Positions 57,095 to 64,000 of a DNA stretch of 64,000 bases are shown here, one piece after another. This DNA comes from Lentihominibacter butyricus (GTDB taxonomy: Bacteria > Bacillota > Clostridia > Peptostreptococcales > Anaerovoracaceae). The notes under the pieces are model-generated. The model saw nothing but the letters and a program-made list of their open reading frames with translations. It was not told the origin of the DNA and did no database searches. The stretch's first letter is position 1. The number at the start of each line of letters is the position of its first letter. The stretch covers positions 62,001 through 126,000 of the forward strand of contig NZ_JAOQJP010000005.1 of the NCBI RefSeq assembly GCF_025567305.1. Reading direction: 5' to 3'. A program made the position numbers and the translations under genes.

Positions 57095-57964
57095 ATGTCA
57101 GCAAATAACATGCGGGACATAAAGAGACGTATAAAAAGCGTTTCCAGTACGGAACATATCACGAATGCCATGAAACTGGTGTCTGCCGGCAAGCTGAGAA
57201 AGGCGAAAGCGATATTTGAGAAGACGAATGCGAATCTGCATTACATCACACAGACCATCGCCGAGATCTTTCACAACAGCCAGGATATACCGCAGGAATA
57301 CCTTGCCGGTAACAGAGAGATAAAGACGACATGCTATATAGTAGTAACGAGCGGACGCGGCCTTTGCGGAGGATTCAATTCGGCTATCCTCAAGGAAGCG
57401 CAGCGCGAGATAGATACCGACTGGGAGGAGCCTGTCATATACGCGATAGGATCGAAGGGCAAGGAGTACTTCGAAAAGCGCGGATATAAGATCTGCGGAG
57501 ATTATCTGGCTCCGCCTGAGAACATATCGTTCCTGGAGACGCGTGAAATGAGCAAGCCTATCATAGAAATGTATGATAAAGGCGAGATCGACGAGGTCGT
57601 ACTCATATATACGTCGTTCATAAGCTCCATGCAGCAGGAAGTGAAGAATGTGGTGCTGCTGCCTTTCGAAGTCGAGGAAGATTCGGAAGATGTAATAACG
57701 ACGAACAAGCAGGTGGAATACGAGCCTTCCGTTGAAGCGGTATTCAACTACCTGGTGCCTAAATATGTAGAGATGATGATCTATTCTGCTGTGGTAGAGT
57801 CTGCTACGTGTGAGCATGCGGCGAGGAGAAACGCGATGGAAAACGCTACTGACAATGCCAGGGAGATGCTGGATCAGCTGTCTCTCTACTACAACAGAGC
57901 AAGACAGTCTGCGATCACAGACGAGATCATAGAAATCGTGGCCGGTTCCGAGGCACAGAAATAG
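57095..57964 (+). CDS. atpG: ATP synthase subunit gamma
   Basis: The 289-residue central rotor subunit: N-terminal coiled coil DIKRRIKSVSSTEHITNAMK, LVSAGKLRKAKA, the Rossmann-like middle VTSGRGLCGGFNSAILKEA, and C-terminal coil MENATDNAREMLDQLSLYYN with RARQSAITDEIIEIVAG. Length and landmarks are normal. Start after AGGAGGT. Confidence 0.96.
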   Translation: MSANNMRDIKRRIKSVSSTEHITNAMKLVSAGKLRKAKAIFEKTNANLHYITQTIAEIFHNSQDIPQEYLAGNREIKTTCYIVVTSGRGLCGGFNSAILKEAQREIDTDWEEPVIYAIGSKGKEYFEKRGYKICGDYLAPPENISFLETREMSKPIIEMYDKGEIDEVVLIYTSFISSMQQEVKNVVLLPFEVEEDSEDVITTNKQVEYEPSVEAVFNYLVPKYVEMMIYSAVVESATCEHAARRNAMENATDNAREMLDQLSLYYNRARQSAITDEIIEIVAGSEAQK

Positions 57965-57973
57965 GAGGCGAAA

Positions 57974-59365
57974 ATGAACAAAGGAAGAATACATCAGATC
58001 ATAGGCCCCGTAATAGATATAAAATTCAGTGAGGATCAGATGCCTGAGCTGCTAAATGCAGTAGATATAAAGTTCGGCGACAAGGTCATAGTGACGGAGG
58101 TCGCTCAGCATATAGGTGATGATGTCGCAAGATGCGTGGCGCTGTCATCGACTGACGGTCTCAGACGAGGCATGGAAGCCGTGGATACCGGAGAGCCTAT
58201 AAAGGTGCCTGTCGGTAAAGAGGTCCTGGGCAGGATGTTCAACGTTATCGGAGAGACGATAGATGAAAAGGGCCCTGTGGAGACAGAGCTCAGAGCAGCT
58301 ATACACAGAGCAGCGCCTCCGTTTGAAGAACAGGATACGTCAGCTCAGATATTCGAGACCGGCATCAAGGTAATCGACCTTATCGCACCGTATACGCGAG
58401 GCGGTAAAGTAGGTCTCTTCGGGGGAGCAGGCGTAGGAAAGACGGTCCTGATCCAGGAGCTGATAAGCAATATCGCCAGAGAGCACGGAGGTATATCCGT
58501 ATTTGCGGGCGTAGGAGAAAGAACCAGAGAAGGAAACGATCTTTATTATGAGATGATCGAGTCAGGAGTTATAAAGAATACAGCGATGGTATTCGGACAG
58601 ATGAACGAACCGCCGGGCGCCAGAATGCGAGTTGCGCTGACGGGTCTTACGATGGCCGAATATTTCAGAGACAGGGAGAACCAGGACGTTCTGCTGTTCA
58701 TAGACAACATATTCAGGTTCACTCAGGCGGGTTCGGAAGTATCTGCGCTGCTGGGGCGTGTCCCTTCGGCAGTAGGATATCAGCCGACGCTGGCTACTGA
58801 GATGGGTGCTCTGCAGGAGAGGATCACGTCGACAAAGAAAGGGTCGATCACATCGGTACAGGCCGTATATGTGCCTGCGGATGACCTTACAGACCCGGCT
58901 CCTGCTACGACGTTCGCGCATCTGGATGCTACGACGGTACTTTCCAGGTCGATCACTGAGCTCGGTATCTATCCGGCTGTAGACCCTCTGGAATCGACTT
59001 CCCGAATAATGGATCCGCTGATCCTGGGAGAAGAGCATTATCAGACTGCCAGAGGCGTGCAGGAGGTGCTCCAGAGGTATAAAGATCTGCAGGACATCAT
59101 CGCTATACTCGGTATGGATGAGCTTTCGGATTCCGACAAGCTGATAGTTTCCAGAGCAAGAAGGATACAGAGATTCCTTTCGCAGCCGTTCAGCGTTGCT
59201 GCGCAGTTCACAGGAATGGAAGGAAAGTATCTGCCGCTCAAGGAAACTGTAAGAGGCTTCAAGGAGATACTGGAAGGCAAGCATGATGATATTCCGGAGC
59301 AGATGTTCCTGTTCGCAGGAAGCATCGACGAAGTTGTCGAAAAGTATGAGAACAGTAAGAAATAG
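57974..59365 (+). CDS. atpD: ATP synthase subunit beta
   Basis: A 463-residue catalytic F1 subunit: Walker A GLFGGAGVGKTVLIQELI, catalytic Glu in FAGVGERTREGNDLYYEM, Walker B DVLLFIDNIFRFTQAGSEVS, PSAVGYQPTLATEMGALQER and the C-terminal DELSDSDKLIVSRARRIQRF. It makes ATP from ADP and phosphate. Start after AGGAGGC, nine bases after atpG. Confidence 0.98.
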   Translation: MNKGRIHQIIGPVIDIKFSEDQMPELLNAVDIKFGDKVIVTEVAQHIGDDVARCVALSSTDGLRRGMEAVDTGEPIKVPVGKEVLGRMFNVIGETIDEKGPVETELRAAIHRAAPPFEEQDTSAQIFETGIKVIDLIAPYTRGGKVGLFGGAGVGKTVLIQELISNIAREHGGISVFAGVGERTREGNDLYYEMIESGVIKNTAMVFGQMNEPPGARMRVALTGLTMAEYFRDRENQDVLLFIDNIFRFTQAGSEVSALLGRVPSAVGYQPTLATEMGALQERITSTKKGSITSVQAVYVPADDLTDPAPATTFAHLDATTVLSRSITELGIYPAVDPLESTSRIMDPLILGEEHYQTARGVQEVLQRYKDLQDIIAILGMDELSDSDKLIVSRARRIQRFLSQPFSVAAQFTGMEGKYLPLKETVRGFKEILEGKHDDIPEQMFLFAGSIDEVVEKYENSKK

Positions 59366-59377
59366 CAGGAGATCGTC

Positions 59378-59815
59378 ATGGCAAACAGTGTGAAATTAGA
59401 GATAATAACACCTTCAAAGCTGTTTTACAGAGGATATGTGGATATCGTCATCACTACTACACTGGAAGGCGATGAGGGCTTTATGTACGGACATTCATGG
59501 GCGTGCAAGCTGCTGGACATCGGCGAGCTGTGGATACAGGAGGCCGGTGCAGGCAAGGATGAGTACCGCGTTGCCGCGATAGCAGGCGGATTTATCGATG
59601 TCAGAGACAGCATCATCATATACACGGACGCTGTTGAGTGGTCCGAAGATATAGACATGGAAAGAGTCCTCAGTGAAAAGGCGAAGGCTGAAGACTGGCT
59701 GACGCACCATGAAAAGGATGCGGACCCTAACGATGTGACGAAAGCGAAGATCGCCATTTCAAAAGCGATCACGAGATCCCACGTGGCAGAGGGCGGATAC
59801 AGACGCGGACACTGA
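59378..59815 (+). CDS. atpC: ATP synthase subunit epsilon
   Basis: A 145-residue rotor subunit: N-terminal beta-sandwich (KLEIITPSKLFYRGYVDIVI, EGDEGFMYGHSWACKLLDIG) and C-terminal helices. The usual PGxxGxxxxLxxHAP sequence is changed to EGDEGFMYGHSWACKL, so it is divergent but in place as the last gene of the operon. Start after AGGAG. Confidence 0.9.
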   Translation: MANSVKLEIITPSKLFYRGYVDIVITTTLEGDEGFMYGHSWACKLLDIGELWIQEAGAGKDEYRVAAIAGGFIDVRDSIIIYTDAVEWSEDIDMERVLSEKAKAEDWLTHHEKDADPNDVTKAKIAISKAITRSHVAEGGYRRGH

Positions 59816-59836
59816 TGAGAAGCATGGAGGTGGCAT

Positions 59837-60088
59837 ATGTGCGATGAAAAAAGGATAGCGCTGATAGGCGTTATAGTGGAGAATCAGGATGCGGTGGAGG
59901 AAATGAATCATCTGCTTCACGATTACCGCGAACATATAATCGGCAGGATGGGGATCCCTCATCCGGAGAAAAAACTTTCGATCATCAGTCTCGCTGTTGA
60001 GTCCGATCAGGACACGATCAGTGCGCTGTCGGGCAAGCTCGGCGCGCTCGACGGTGTCAGCACGAAGACGGTGTACTCGAAAAAATAG
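59837..60088 (+). CDS. TM1266-family iron-only hydrogenase system putative regulator
   Basis: An 83-residue ACT/NikR-like protein: KRIALIGVIVENQDAVEEMN, LLHDYREHIIGRMGIPHPEK and LSIISLAVESDQDTISALSG, ending LGALDGVSTKTVYSK. This is the TM1266 family, found only in genomes with [FeFe] hydrogenase and its maturases. It is proposed to regulate or assist that system; the mechanism is unproven. Here it follows the ATP synthase operon by 21 bases with its own ribosome site (GGAGGTGG), while hydrogenase genes lie 57 kb away. Confidence 0.88.
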   Translation: MCDEKRIALIGVIVENQDAVEEMNHLLHDYREHIIGRMGIPHPEKKLSIISLAVESDQDTISALSGKLGALDGVSTKTVYSKK

Positions 60089-60167
60089 CGTTAGAAAAAA
60101 ACAGAGATTTTTATGCCGGCAGTTTTGGGAGATCCTGAAATTTGTCGGCATCATTATAAGGAAAATA

Positions 60168-60196
60168 TTGGCGAAGCATCATAATAATGGTATAAC
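60168..60196 (+). promoter_or_regulatory. Promoter for the small membrane peptide gene
   Basis: TTGGCG (60168-60173), 17 bases, TATAAC (60191-60196), 60 bases before ATG 60256. Confidence 0.6.
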
Positions 60197-60255
60197 GAAC
60201 CTGGAGAAGCCAGAGACACGGTGGACGGAAGCTCCCTGGAAAGGGAGGTGATACT

Positions 60256-60342
60256 ATGATTACATATGAAGCCTTGAGTGCGTTCTGCACTGCCGGACTT
60301 TTGATAGTCGCAGTTATTGCCTTGTTGAAAGACAAGCATTAG
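60256..60342 (+). CDS. 28-residue holin-like membrane peptide, probable type I toxin
   Basis: MITYEALSAFCTAGLLIVAV followed by IALLKDKH: a polar start, one hydrophobic helix and a basic tail. This matches the look of the small putative holin-like/Fst-like toxins of Firmicutes, which damage or depolarise the membrane when unrestrained. It has a near-perfect ribosome site (GGGAGGTGAT) six bases before ATG. It has its own promoter, a terminator stem beginning ten bases after its stop, and an opposed strong promoter beyond that terminator. That arrangement is typical of convergent type I toxin-antitoxin loci. The toxicity is inferred. Confidence 0.7.
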   Translation: MITYEALSAFCTAGLLIVAVIALLKDKH

Positions 60343-60351
60343 TTTTTACAG

Positions 60352-60401
60352 GAAGTAAAAACTCCGTCCATGATTTCCCAGTCGCGACGGAGTTTTACTT
60401 C
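60352..60401. terminator. Bidirectional terminator shared by peptide mRNA and antisense RNA
   Basis: GAAGTAAAAACTCCGTC (60352-60368) pairs with GACGGAGTTTTACTTC (60386-60401), 16 pairs with one bulge; T-rich on both strands (TTTTACTTCT forward, TTTTTACTTCC reverse). Confidence 0.85.
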
Positions 60402-60443
60402 TAACGATTAAGGGAGCAGCCGTTCATCGGCTTCTCTTTCTAT
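60352..60443 (-). ncRNA. Probable antisense RNA (type I antitoxin)
   Basis: Transcription from the promoter at 60450-60478 would start near 60443 and end in the shared terminator stem, giving an RNA of about 90 bases. A small hairpin AGCCG-ATGAA-CGGCT (complement of about 60419-60434) lies near its 5' end. It overlaps the 3' end of the peptide mRNA over the terminator. No open frame is seen in it. Predicted only. Confidence 0.5.
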
Positions 60444-60449
60444 ATCAAA

Positions 60450-60478
60450 ACTATACCTCTTTCTCGATTCTGTGTCAA
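60450..60478 (-). promoter_or_regulatory. Strong antisense promoter
   Basis: On the minus strand TTGACA (complement of 60473-60478), 17 bases, TATAGT (complement of 60450-60455), one base off the ideal. Confidence 0.8.
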
Positions 60479-60545
60479 CGGTTGTGCCGGTATTTAAAGG
60501 AAAATGCCTGCACATATCTGAAGGGCGACGCGTGATGCTTTGCGC

Positions 60546-62006
60546 TCACAGATGACAGAAGATATTGTAGATCATGAAGCACACGCTCCATGCGAGCAGT
60601 ATGTGGCCGAAACACATTATGATGCTGCAGCGCCAGCTGCCCGTCTCTTTTCGAACGGTAGCCAGTGTGGCGATACATGGAACGTATAGCAGACAGAAGA
60701 CCATGAATGAAATAGCGCCGGCAGGTGTGAAAATGCTGCTGAGCAGTGAGAACGAGGACATTCCGGAGCTGCTGGCGATCACGGAGAATGTACTGATGAT
60801 CGCTTCTTTTGCGGAAAGTCCGGCGATCATCGCAGATGCGGCCTGCCAGCTGCCGAATCCCAGCGGCTCGAAGAAAGGTGCAACGGAGCGTCCTAAAAAT
60901 ACCAGTATGCTTTCACGGCAGTCGGAAACCATGTGAAGACTGCAGTCGAACGACTGCAGGAACCATATGACTACCGAAGCGGCCAGGATCACAGAAAAGG
61001 CTTTTTTTACAAAACCAAGTGAATTTGTGAGAACGATATCAAGTACATAAGATATACGCGGCGGCTTCAGGGAGGGAGTGGTGAAATGTCCACCTCCCGT
61101 TCTTGTTTTGTGCCCGGCGCTGTATCCGGAGCCACGCTGGCAGCGGCAGTTCGAACTGCTCAAGTTATTCGGTCTGCGGCCGTCCGCGATTTTACCGGCA
61201 AGACCGGCGCATATCATAGCGGTCGTGATCCCGGTGAGATAAATGAACCAGACGACGATCGCGCGGTGATCTTCGAAGAAAGCAGAGATGAGCACAGAGT
61301 ATACGGGCAGCCTGGCGCTGCATGACATGAACGGTATCATGAATATAGTGCGCAGTTTTTTGTTGCCTTCTAGCATCGATGATGCGCTCATCACGGCGGG
61401 CACTGCACAGCCGAAACCCATGATGAGCGGCACGATGCACTGGCCTGAAAGTCCGAGTCGTGACATGCCGCTGTCGAACAGTGCGGCAGCATACGAGAAA
61501 TAGCCGCAGTCCTCAAGTATTGCCAGCAGGCAGAACAGTACAGCGATGAGCGGCACGAATGACAGCACGCTGCCGATGCCGGGGCAGATCCCGTATATCA
61601 GCAGATCGTGCAGAGGGCGGCATGTTCCGGCGGTGAGGAGGATATGATCGAGCCGGGCGGTACAGATATCAAGCGCAGTGGCCAGCAGAACGCTCAATGA
61701 TCTGCCGACGGTATCGAAGGTCAGATGAAAAACCGTGAACATCACAGCTGCAAAAATCGGAAGACCTGTTATCTTCCCGGAAAGGAGCCGGCGGGCAATG
61801 CTGTTGTGCATCAGAGGATCCCCGGCTTTTGAGGTCCGTGCACTTTGTGCAGTACGCGAGGCCTGAGTGGTGTATACGCCCTTTTTTGCAAAGTGGCTGC
61901 ACAGTTTTTTTATTTTGTAAAAAATATCGCTTTTATATTTCATGAATATCACCAGCATCACAATGTGGATGATGGTGAACGAGATCGCTGCAGTTTTTAA
62001 CATCAA
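60546..62006 (-). CDS. FeoB-like membrane permease without G domain (Gate domains)
   Basis: A 486-residue polytopic protein matching only the membrane half of FeoB: LLIYGICPGIGSVLSFVPLI, GLSGQCIVPLIMGFGCAVPA, IFMIPFMSCSARLPVYSVLI and a second gate (AAASVVIWFLQSFDC-like, then GLSAKEAIISTFSVIASSSG). The N-terminal GTPase (GNPNxGKT) and its switch regions are absent; instead there is a single helix and a polar linker. A polar loop near residue 300 with Ser/Arg/Gly-rich sequence replaces FeoB's central loop. It may be a partner of a separate G protein or transport another ion or nucleoside. No FeoA lies in the window. Confidence 0.85.
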   Translation of the reverse strand: MMLKTAAISFTIIHIVMLVIFMKYKSDIFYKIKKLCSHFAKKGVYTTQASRTAQSARTSKAGDPLMHNSIARRLLSGKITGLPIFAAVMFTVFHLTFDTVGRSLSVLLATALDICTARLDHILLTAGTCRPLHDLLIYGICPGIGSVLSFVPLIAVLFCLLAILEDCGYFSYAAALFDSGMSRLGLSGQCIVPLIMGFGCAVPAVMSASSMLEGNKKLRTIFMIPFMSCSARLPVYSVLISAFFEDHRAIVVWFIYLTGITTAMICAGLAGKIADGRRPNNLSSSNCRCQRGSGYSAGHKTRTGGGHFTTPSLKPPRISYVLDIVLTNSLGFVKKAFSVILAASVVIWFLQSFDCSLHMVSDCRESILVFLGRSVAPFFEPLGFGSWQAASAMIAGLSAKEAIISTFSVIASSSGMSSFSLLSSIFTPAGAISFMVFCLLYVPCIATLATVRKETGSWRCSIIMCFGHILLAWSVCFMIYNIFCHL

Positions 62007-62196
62007 AACACCTCCGCGGATGCGAACGTCTGAATTTTACTTAAAAGGTACACTTACGCGCGTCAAATATGATATAATCATAAAAATACTGAACGCCGGG
62101 GCGGGCGTACGGATGTTCAAGCATATGCGCGGCATGCCGGACAGATTACAGGAAAGGGCGCAGCGCAGAGATATTTACATATATAAGGAGTGAAAT

Positions 62197-63339
62197 ATGG
62201 AGAGAACTTTCAGGATAGGACCTATCAGACCGCCGAGTGAAGCGGAGAGCCTGCTGCTGCAGGTGACGAACGGATGCACGTGGAATAAATGCAAATTCTG
62301 TCAGCTGTACAGGCATACAAAGTTCAAAGCCTACAGCGCGGACAGCATCAAAGCAGACATAGACAATATGGTATACCAGGCGCAGATCGTCGAACAGTAC
62401 AGGAACGGCGACGGGACGTGGGATATAGACGGAATCAACGCAGAGCTGATGAAAGGAACGGAAGACGAAAGACAGTGCCTTTACATGATGGCCAACTGGA
62501 TCATAGACGGAGCGGAAAACGTCTTCCTGCAGGACGGCAACACTACGGCGCTGAGCAGCGGCAGACTCAGCGATGTGCTGATATATCTCAGGCAGGCGTT
62601 CCCGTCGATAAGGCGTATAACATCCTACGGGCGAGCAGAAAACCTTTCGAAAGTAAGCGCGGAGGAATTTGCAGAGCTGAAAAAAGCGGGGCTGGACAGG
62701 ATCCATTCCGGATTTGAAACCGGCTCGGACGCCGTGCTGAAGAAGATAAACAAAGGCGTGACGCAGGAGCAGGAAATAACGGCAGGAAAGAATGTAAAGG
62801 CCGGGGGCATCGAGCTTTCGGTGTATTTCATGCCGGGGGCAGGCGGAAAGGAGCTCACGAGTGAAAATGCTGAGGAGACGGCATACGTCATAAATGAAGT
62901 GGATCCTGATTTTCTGCGTATCAGGACTGCTGCAGTCAAACCGGGAACGGAGCTGTATGATGATTTCAGAAGAGGCGAATTCACGCTTTGCAGCGACGAT
63001 GAGAAGCTCATCGAGCTGAGGACTGTCATCGAGAAAGCTGAAGGCGTGGATACGAGGCTGGTCAGCGATCATATGATCAACCTTCTGCAGGATGTAGAGG
63101 GCAGTCTCAGAAATGAGAAAAGCCGGATGCTGGGACTTATAGATGGATATTTTGCCATGTCGGAGCGTGAAAGGCGCATGTATCAGGCTGCGCGCAGGAT
63201 GGTGCGCGTGAGCAAGCCTGCCGATATGTCGAGACTGAGGCCGCAGGAACTGGAACGGATCGGACGTATGGTCGATGAAGTGAAAGATCCTTATCAGTGG
63301 GAGATACAGATGAATGCGCTGATATCGCGTTATATTTAA
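62197..63339 (+). CDS. Radical SAM protein with CX4CX2C cluster motif
   Basis: A 380-residue protein. The cluster motif near residue 27 is NGCTWNKCKFCQLYR; four residues, not three, separate the first two cysteines. Glycine-rich and SAM-contact segments follow (NVFLQDGNTTALSSGRLSDV, ITSYGRAENLSK, GLDRIHSGFETGSDAVLKKI, LSVYFMPGAGGKE), the order of an ELP3/MiaB-like radical SAM barrel. The 110 C-terminal residues are helical (MSERERRMYQAARRMVRVSK). The reaction is unknown; related proteins are annotated only as radical SAM or Fe-S oxidoreductase. Start after AAGGAG. Confidence 0.9.
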   Translation: MERTFRIGPIRPPSEAESLLLQVTNGCTWNKCKFCQLYRHTKFKAYSADSIKADIDNMVYQAQIVEQYRNGDGTWDIDGINAELMKGTEDERQCLYMMANWIIDGAENVFLQDGNTTALSSGRLSDVLIYLRQAFPSIRRITSYGRAENLSKVSAEEFAELKKAGLDRIHSGFETGSDAVLKKINKGVTQEQEITAGKNVKAGGIELSVYFMPGAGGKELTSENAEETAYVINEVDPDFLRIRTAAVKPGTELYDDFRRGEFTLCSDDEKLIELRTVIEKAEGVDTRLVSDHMINLLQDVEGSLRNEKSRMLGLIDGYFAMSERERRMYQAARRMVRVSKPADMSRLRPQELERIGRMVDEVKDPYQWEIQMNALISRYI

Positions 63340-63761
63340 GGTTTTGCAGGGTGAGGCGGCGTTTTTCCGGCCGTGATAAAAATGCGGAGAAAAACCGCAA
63401 ACAAAAAACAACGGAGTTTTTTGACAAATTAGAAGAATCGGTATTAATCCGAAAAAGTGTATCAAAAATGATAACGAATCTCAAAAACGATACACAAATC
63501 CACTAAAAAATACAGTATACACAGTGTCAAAGCTTAATGTCCATAAAAAAACATGTAAAAACATGAAAAATGAAAGGCTTGAAACTACAAGGAAAGAGCG
63601 ACTTTTTCAGAAAATTCAATTCTCTGAAAAACAAAATAATCAAAATTCTGAATTAGTTGGCACGGATATTGAATATATAGTAGGCAGAAGTTACATCGAT
63701 TGCCGCTAATAATAGAGCGGTGAAAGAAAAAACAAAACCTAAGTAAAAAGGGAGGATAATT
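63340..63761 (+). other. Gene-free interval with a long leader to the aminotransferase gene
   Basis: Contains a promoter, TTGACA (63421-63426), 17 bases, TTAATC (63444-63449), and a 7-base inverted pair GTGTATC (63457-63463) / GATACAC (63489-63495) just downstream, possibly an operator. The leader to ATG 63762 is about 300 bases, AT-rich, with no supported gene; a 61-codon frame at 63524-63709 has no ribosome site. Confidence 0.5.
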
Positions 63762-64000
63762 ATGACTGAAAGAAACATGAAATTAGCTTTAGAAGAAGCT
63801 AAAAGAGTTGTTGGCATGATCGAAGCTGACGAGCTCACAGAAGAGCAGAAAGCTGCTATCATTACAGATTCGATCGCAAACTTCAATGAAAACTACAACC
63901 CGGGTTGGTTAGAATACAGAAAATCAGTATCAACTGACTCCGCATTCGTTGAATGGGGTGACGGCGGTGAAGACGGTTCATTATTCGTAGACGTATACGG
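63762..64000 (+). CDS. Class III aminotransferase, N-terminal fragment (putrescine aminotransferase-like)
   Basis: The first 79 codons are visible, running off the right edge. The sequence FNENYNPGWLEYRKSV followed by SAFVEWGDGGEDGSLFVDVYG strongly resembles the start of putrescine aminotransferase (HVNPGFLEYRKSV...AVEW...DTQG), a class III PLP enzyme. N-terminal helices MKLALEEAKRVVGMIEADEL precede. Ornithine/putrescine-type or related omega-amino substrates are likely, which would fit the cyclodeaminase-like gene upstream. Ribosome site GGGAGGA. The catalytic lysine lies outside the window. Confidence 0.7.
   Translation, partial: MTERNMKLALEEAKRVVGMIEADELTEEQKAAIITDSIANFNENYNPGWLEYRKSVSTDSAFVEWGDGGEDGSLFVDVY

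Noticed and set aside
63524..63709. 61-codon frame before the aminotransferase
   Set aside because: Lys/Asn-rich chance frame in AT-rich DNA without a ribosome site.
1..64000. CRISPR array, rRNA genes, T-box leaders
   Set aside because: No regularly spaced direct repeats, no rRNA sequence and no T-box consensus before serS were seen on reading both strands.

Overview
The window reads as chromosome of an anaerobic, Gram-positive bacterium of the class Clostridia. Supporting this are NuoE/NuoF-type hydrogenase subunits, a TM1266-type iron-hydrogenase regulator, a Na+-type ATP synthase c subunit, a 638-residue clostridial-type glutamine synthetase, ferredoxin-domain enzymes, strong AGGAGG ribosome sites and Tn4451-like mobile DNA. 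An amino-acid fermenter near Eubacterium/Mogibacterium (Anaerovoracaceae) would fit, but that placement is inference.

Layout. 0-2.8 kb (minus): hydrogenase/NADH dehydrogenase operon hydC-hydB-hydA, with hydA cut by the window edge. 2.9-5 kb (minus): birA and a LysR regulator. 5-7.5 kb (plus): the set divergent from LysR (small acidic protein, cupin, carboxymuconolactone decarboxylase-like protein, aldo/keto reductase-ferredoxin). 7.5-8.9 kb: an EamA exporter behind a MerR-style promoter. 9.3-11.5 kb: flavin proteins, including a DUF4491-PNPOx fusion. 11.6-19.1 kb: a dlt-like surface O-acylation cluster (acyl carrier protein, MBOAT, acyl-adenylating ligase, SGNH protein) interleaved with a complete SsuABC/NMT1-type ABC importer. 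This is the best candidate for an undescribed system.

19.4-31.4 kb is an accessory island beginning beside tRNA-Lys(CTT). It holds an AT-rich SIR2 defence gene, the C-terminal remnant of an MmeI-type methyltransferase and an IS200-type tnpA. The tnpA is split near its 5' end by a mobilizable element of about 7 kb (serine recombinase, TnpW, Mob relaxase, RepA remnant, Cys-rich VLP, XRE regulator, HEAT-repeat and zinc-ribbon cargo). The element's ends are 20-bp inverted sequences, and joining the flanks restores the tnpA frame.

31.4-38.9 kb: a zinc-ribbon protein, then an operon of two unusual membrane-anchored proteins and a UPF0182 protein. 39-49 kb: glnA, serS, an ornithine cyclodeaminase-like (LOR/SDH) gene, an aminotransferase, an NlpC/P60 hydrolase, an iron alcohol dehydrogenase, a REC-HPt regulator and a prepilin peptidase. 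49-53 kb: truA, dCMP deaminase, a TagO/WecA-type transferase and MATE. 53-59.8 kb: a full F-type ATP synthase operon, followed by the TM1266 regulator. 60.1-60.5 kb: a tiny membrane peptide gene facing a convergent antisense promoter across a shared terminator, which looks like a type I toxin-antitoxin locus. 60.5-64 kb: a FeoB-like permease without a G domain, a radical SAM protein and the start of a class III aminotransferase.

All calls rest on reading the sequence and on memory of protein families; no database search was run.
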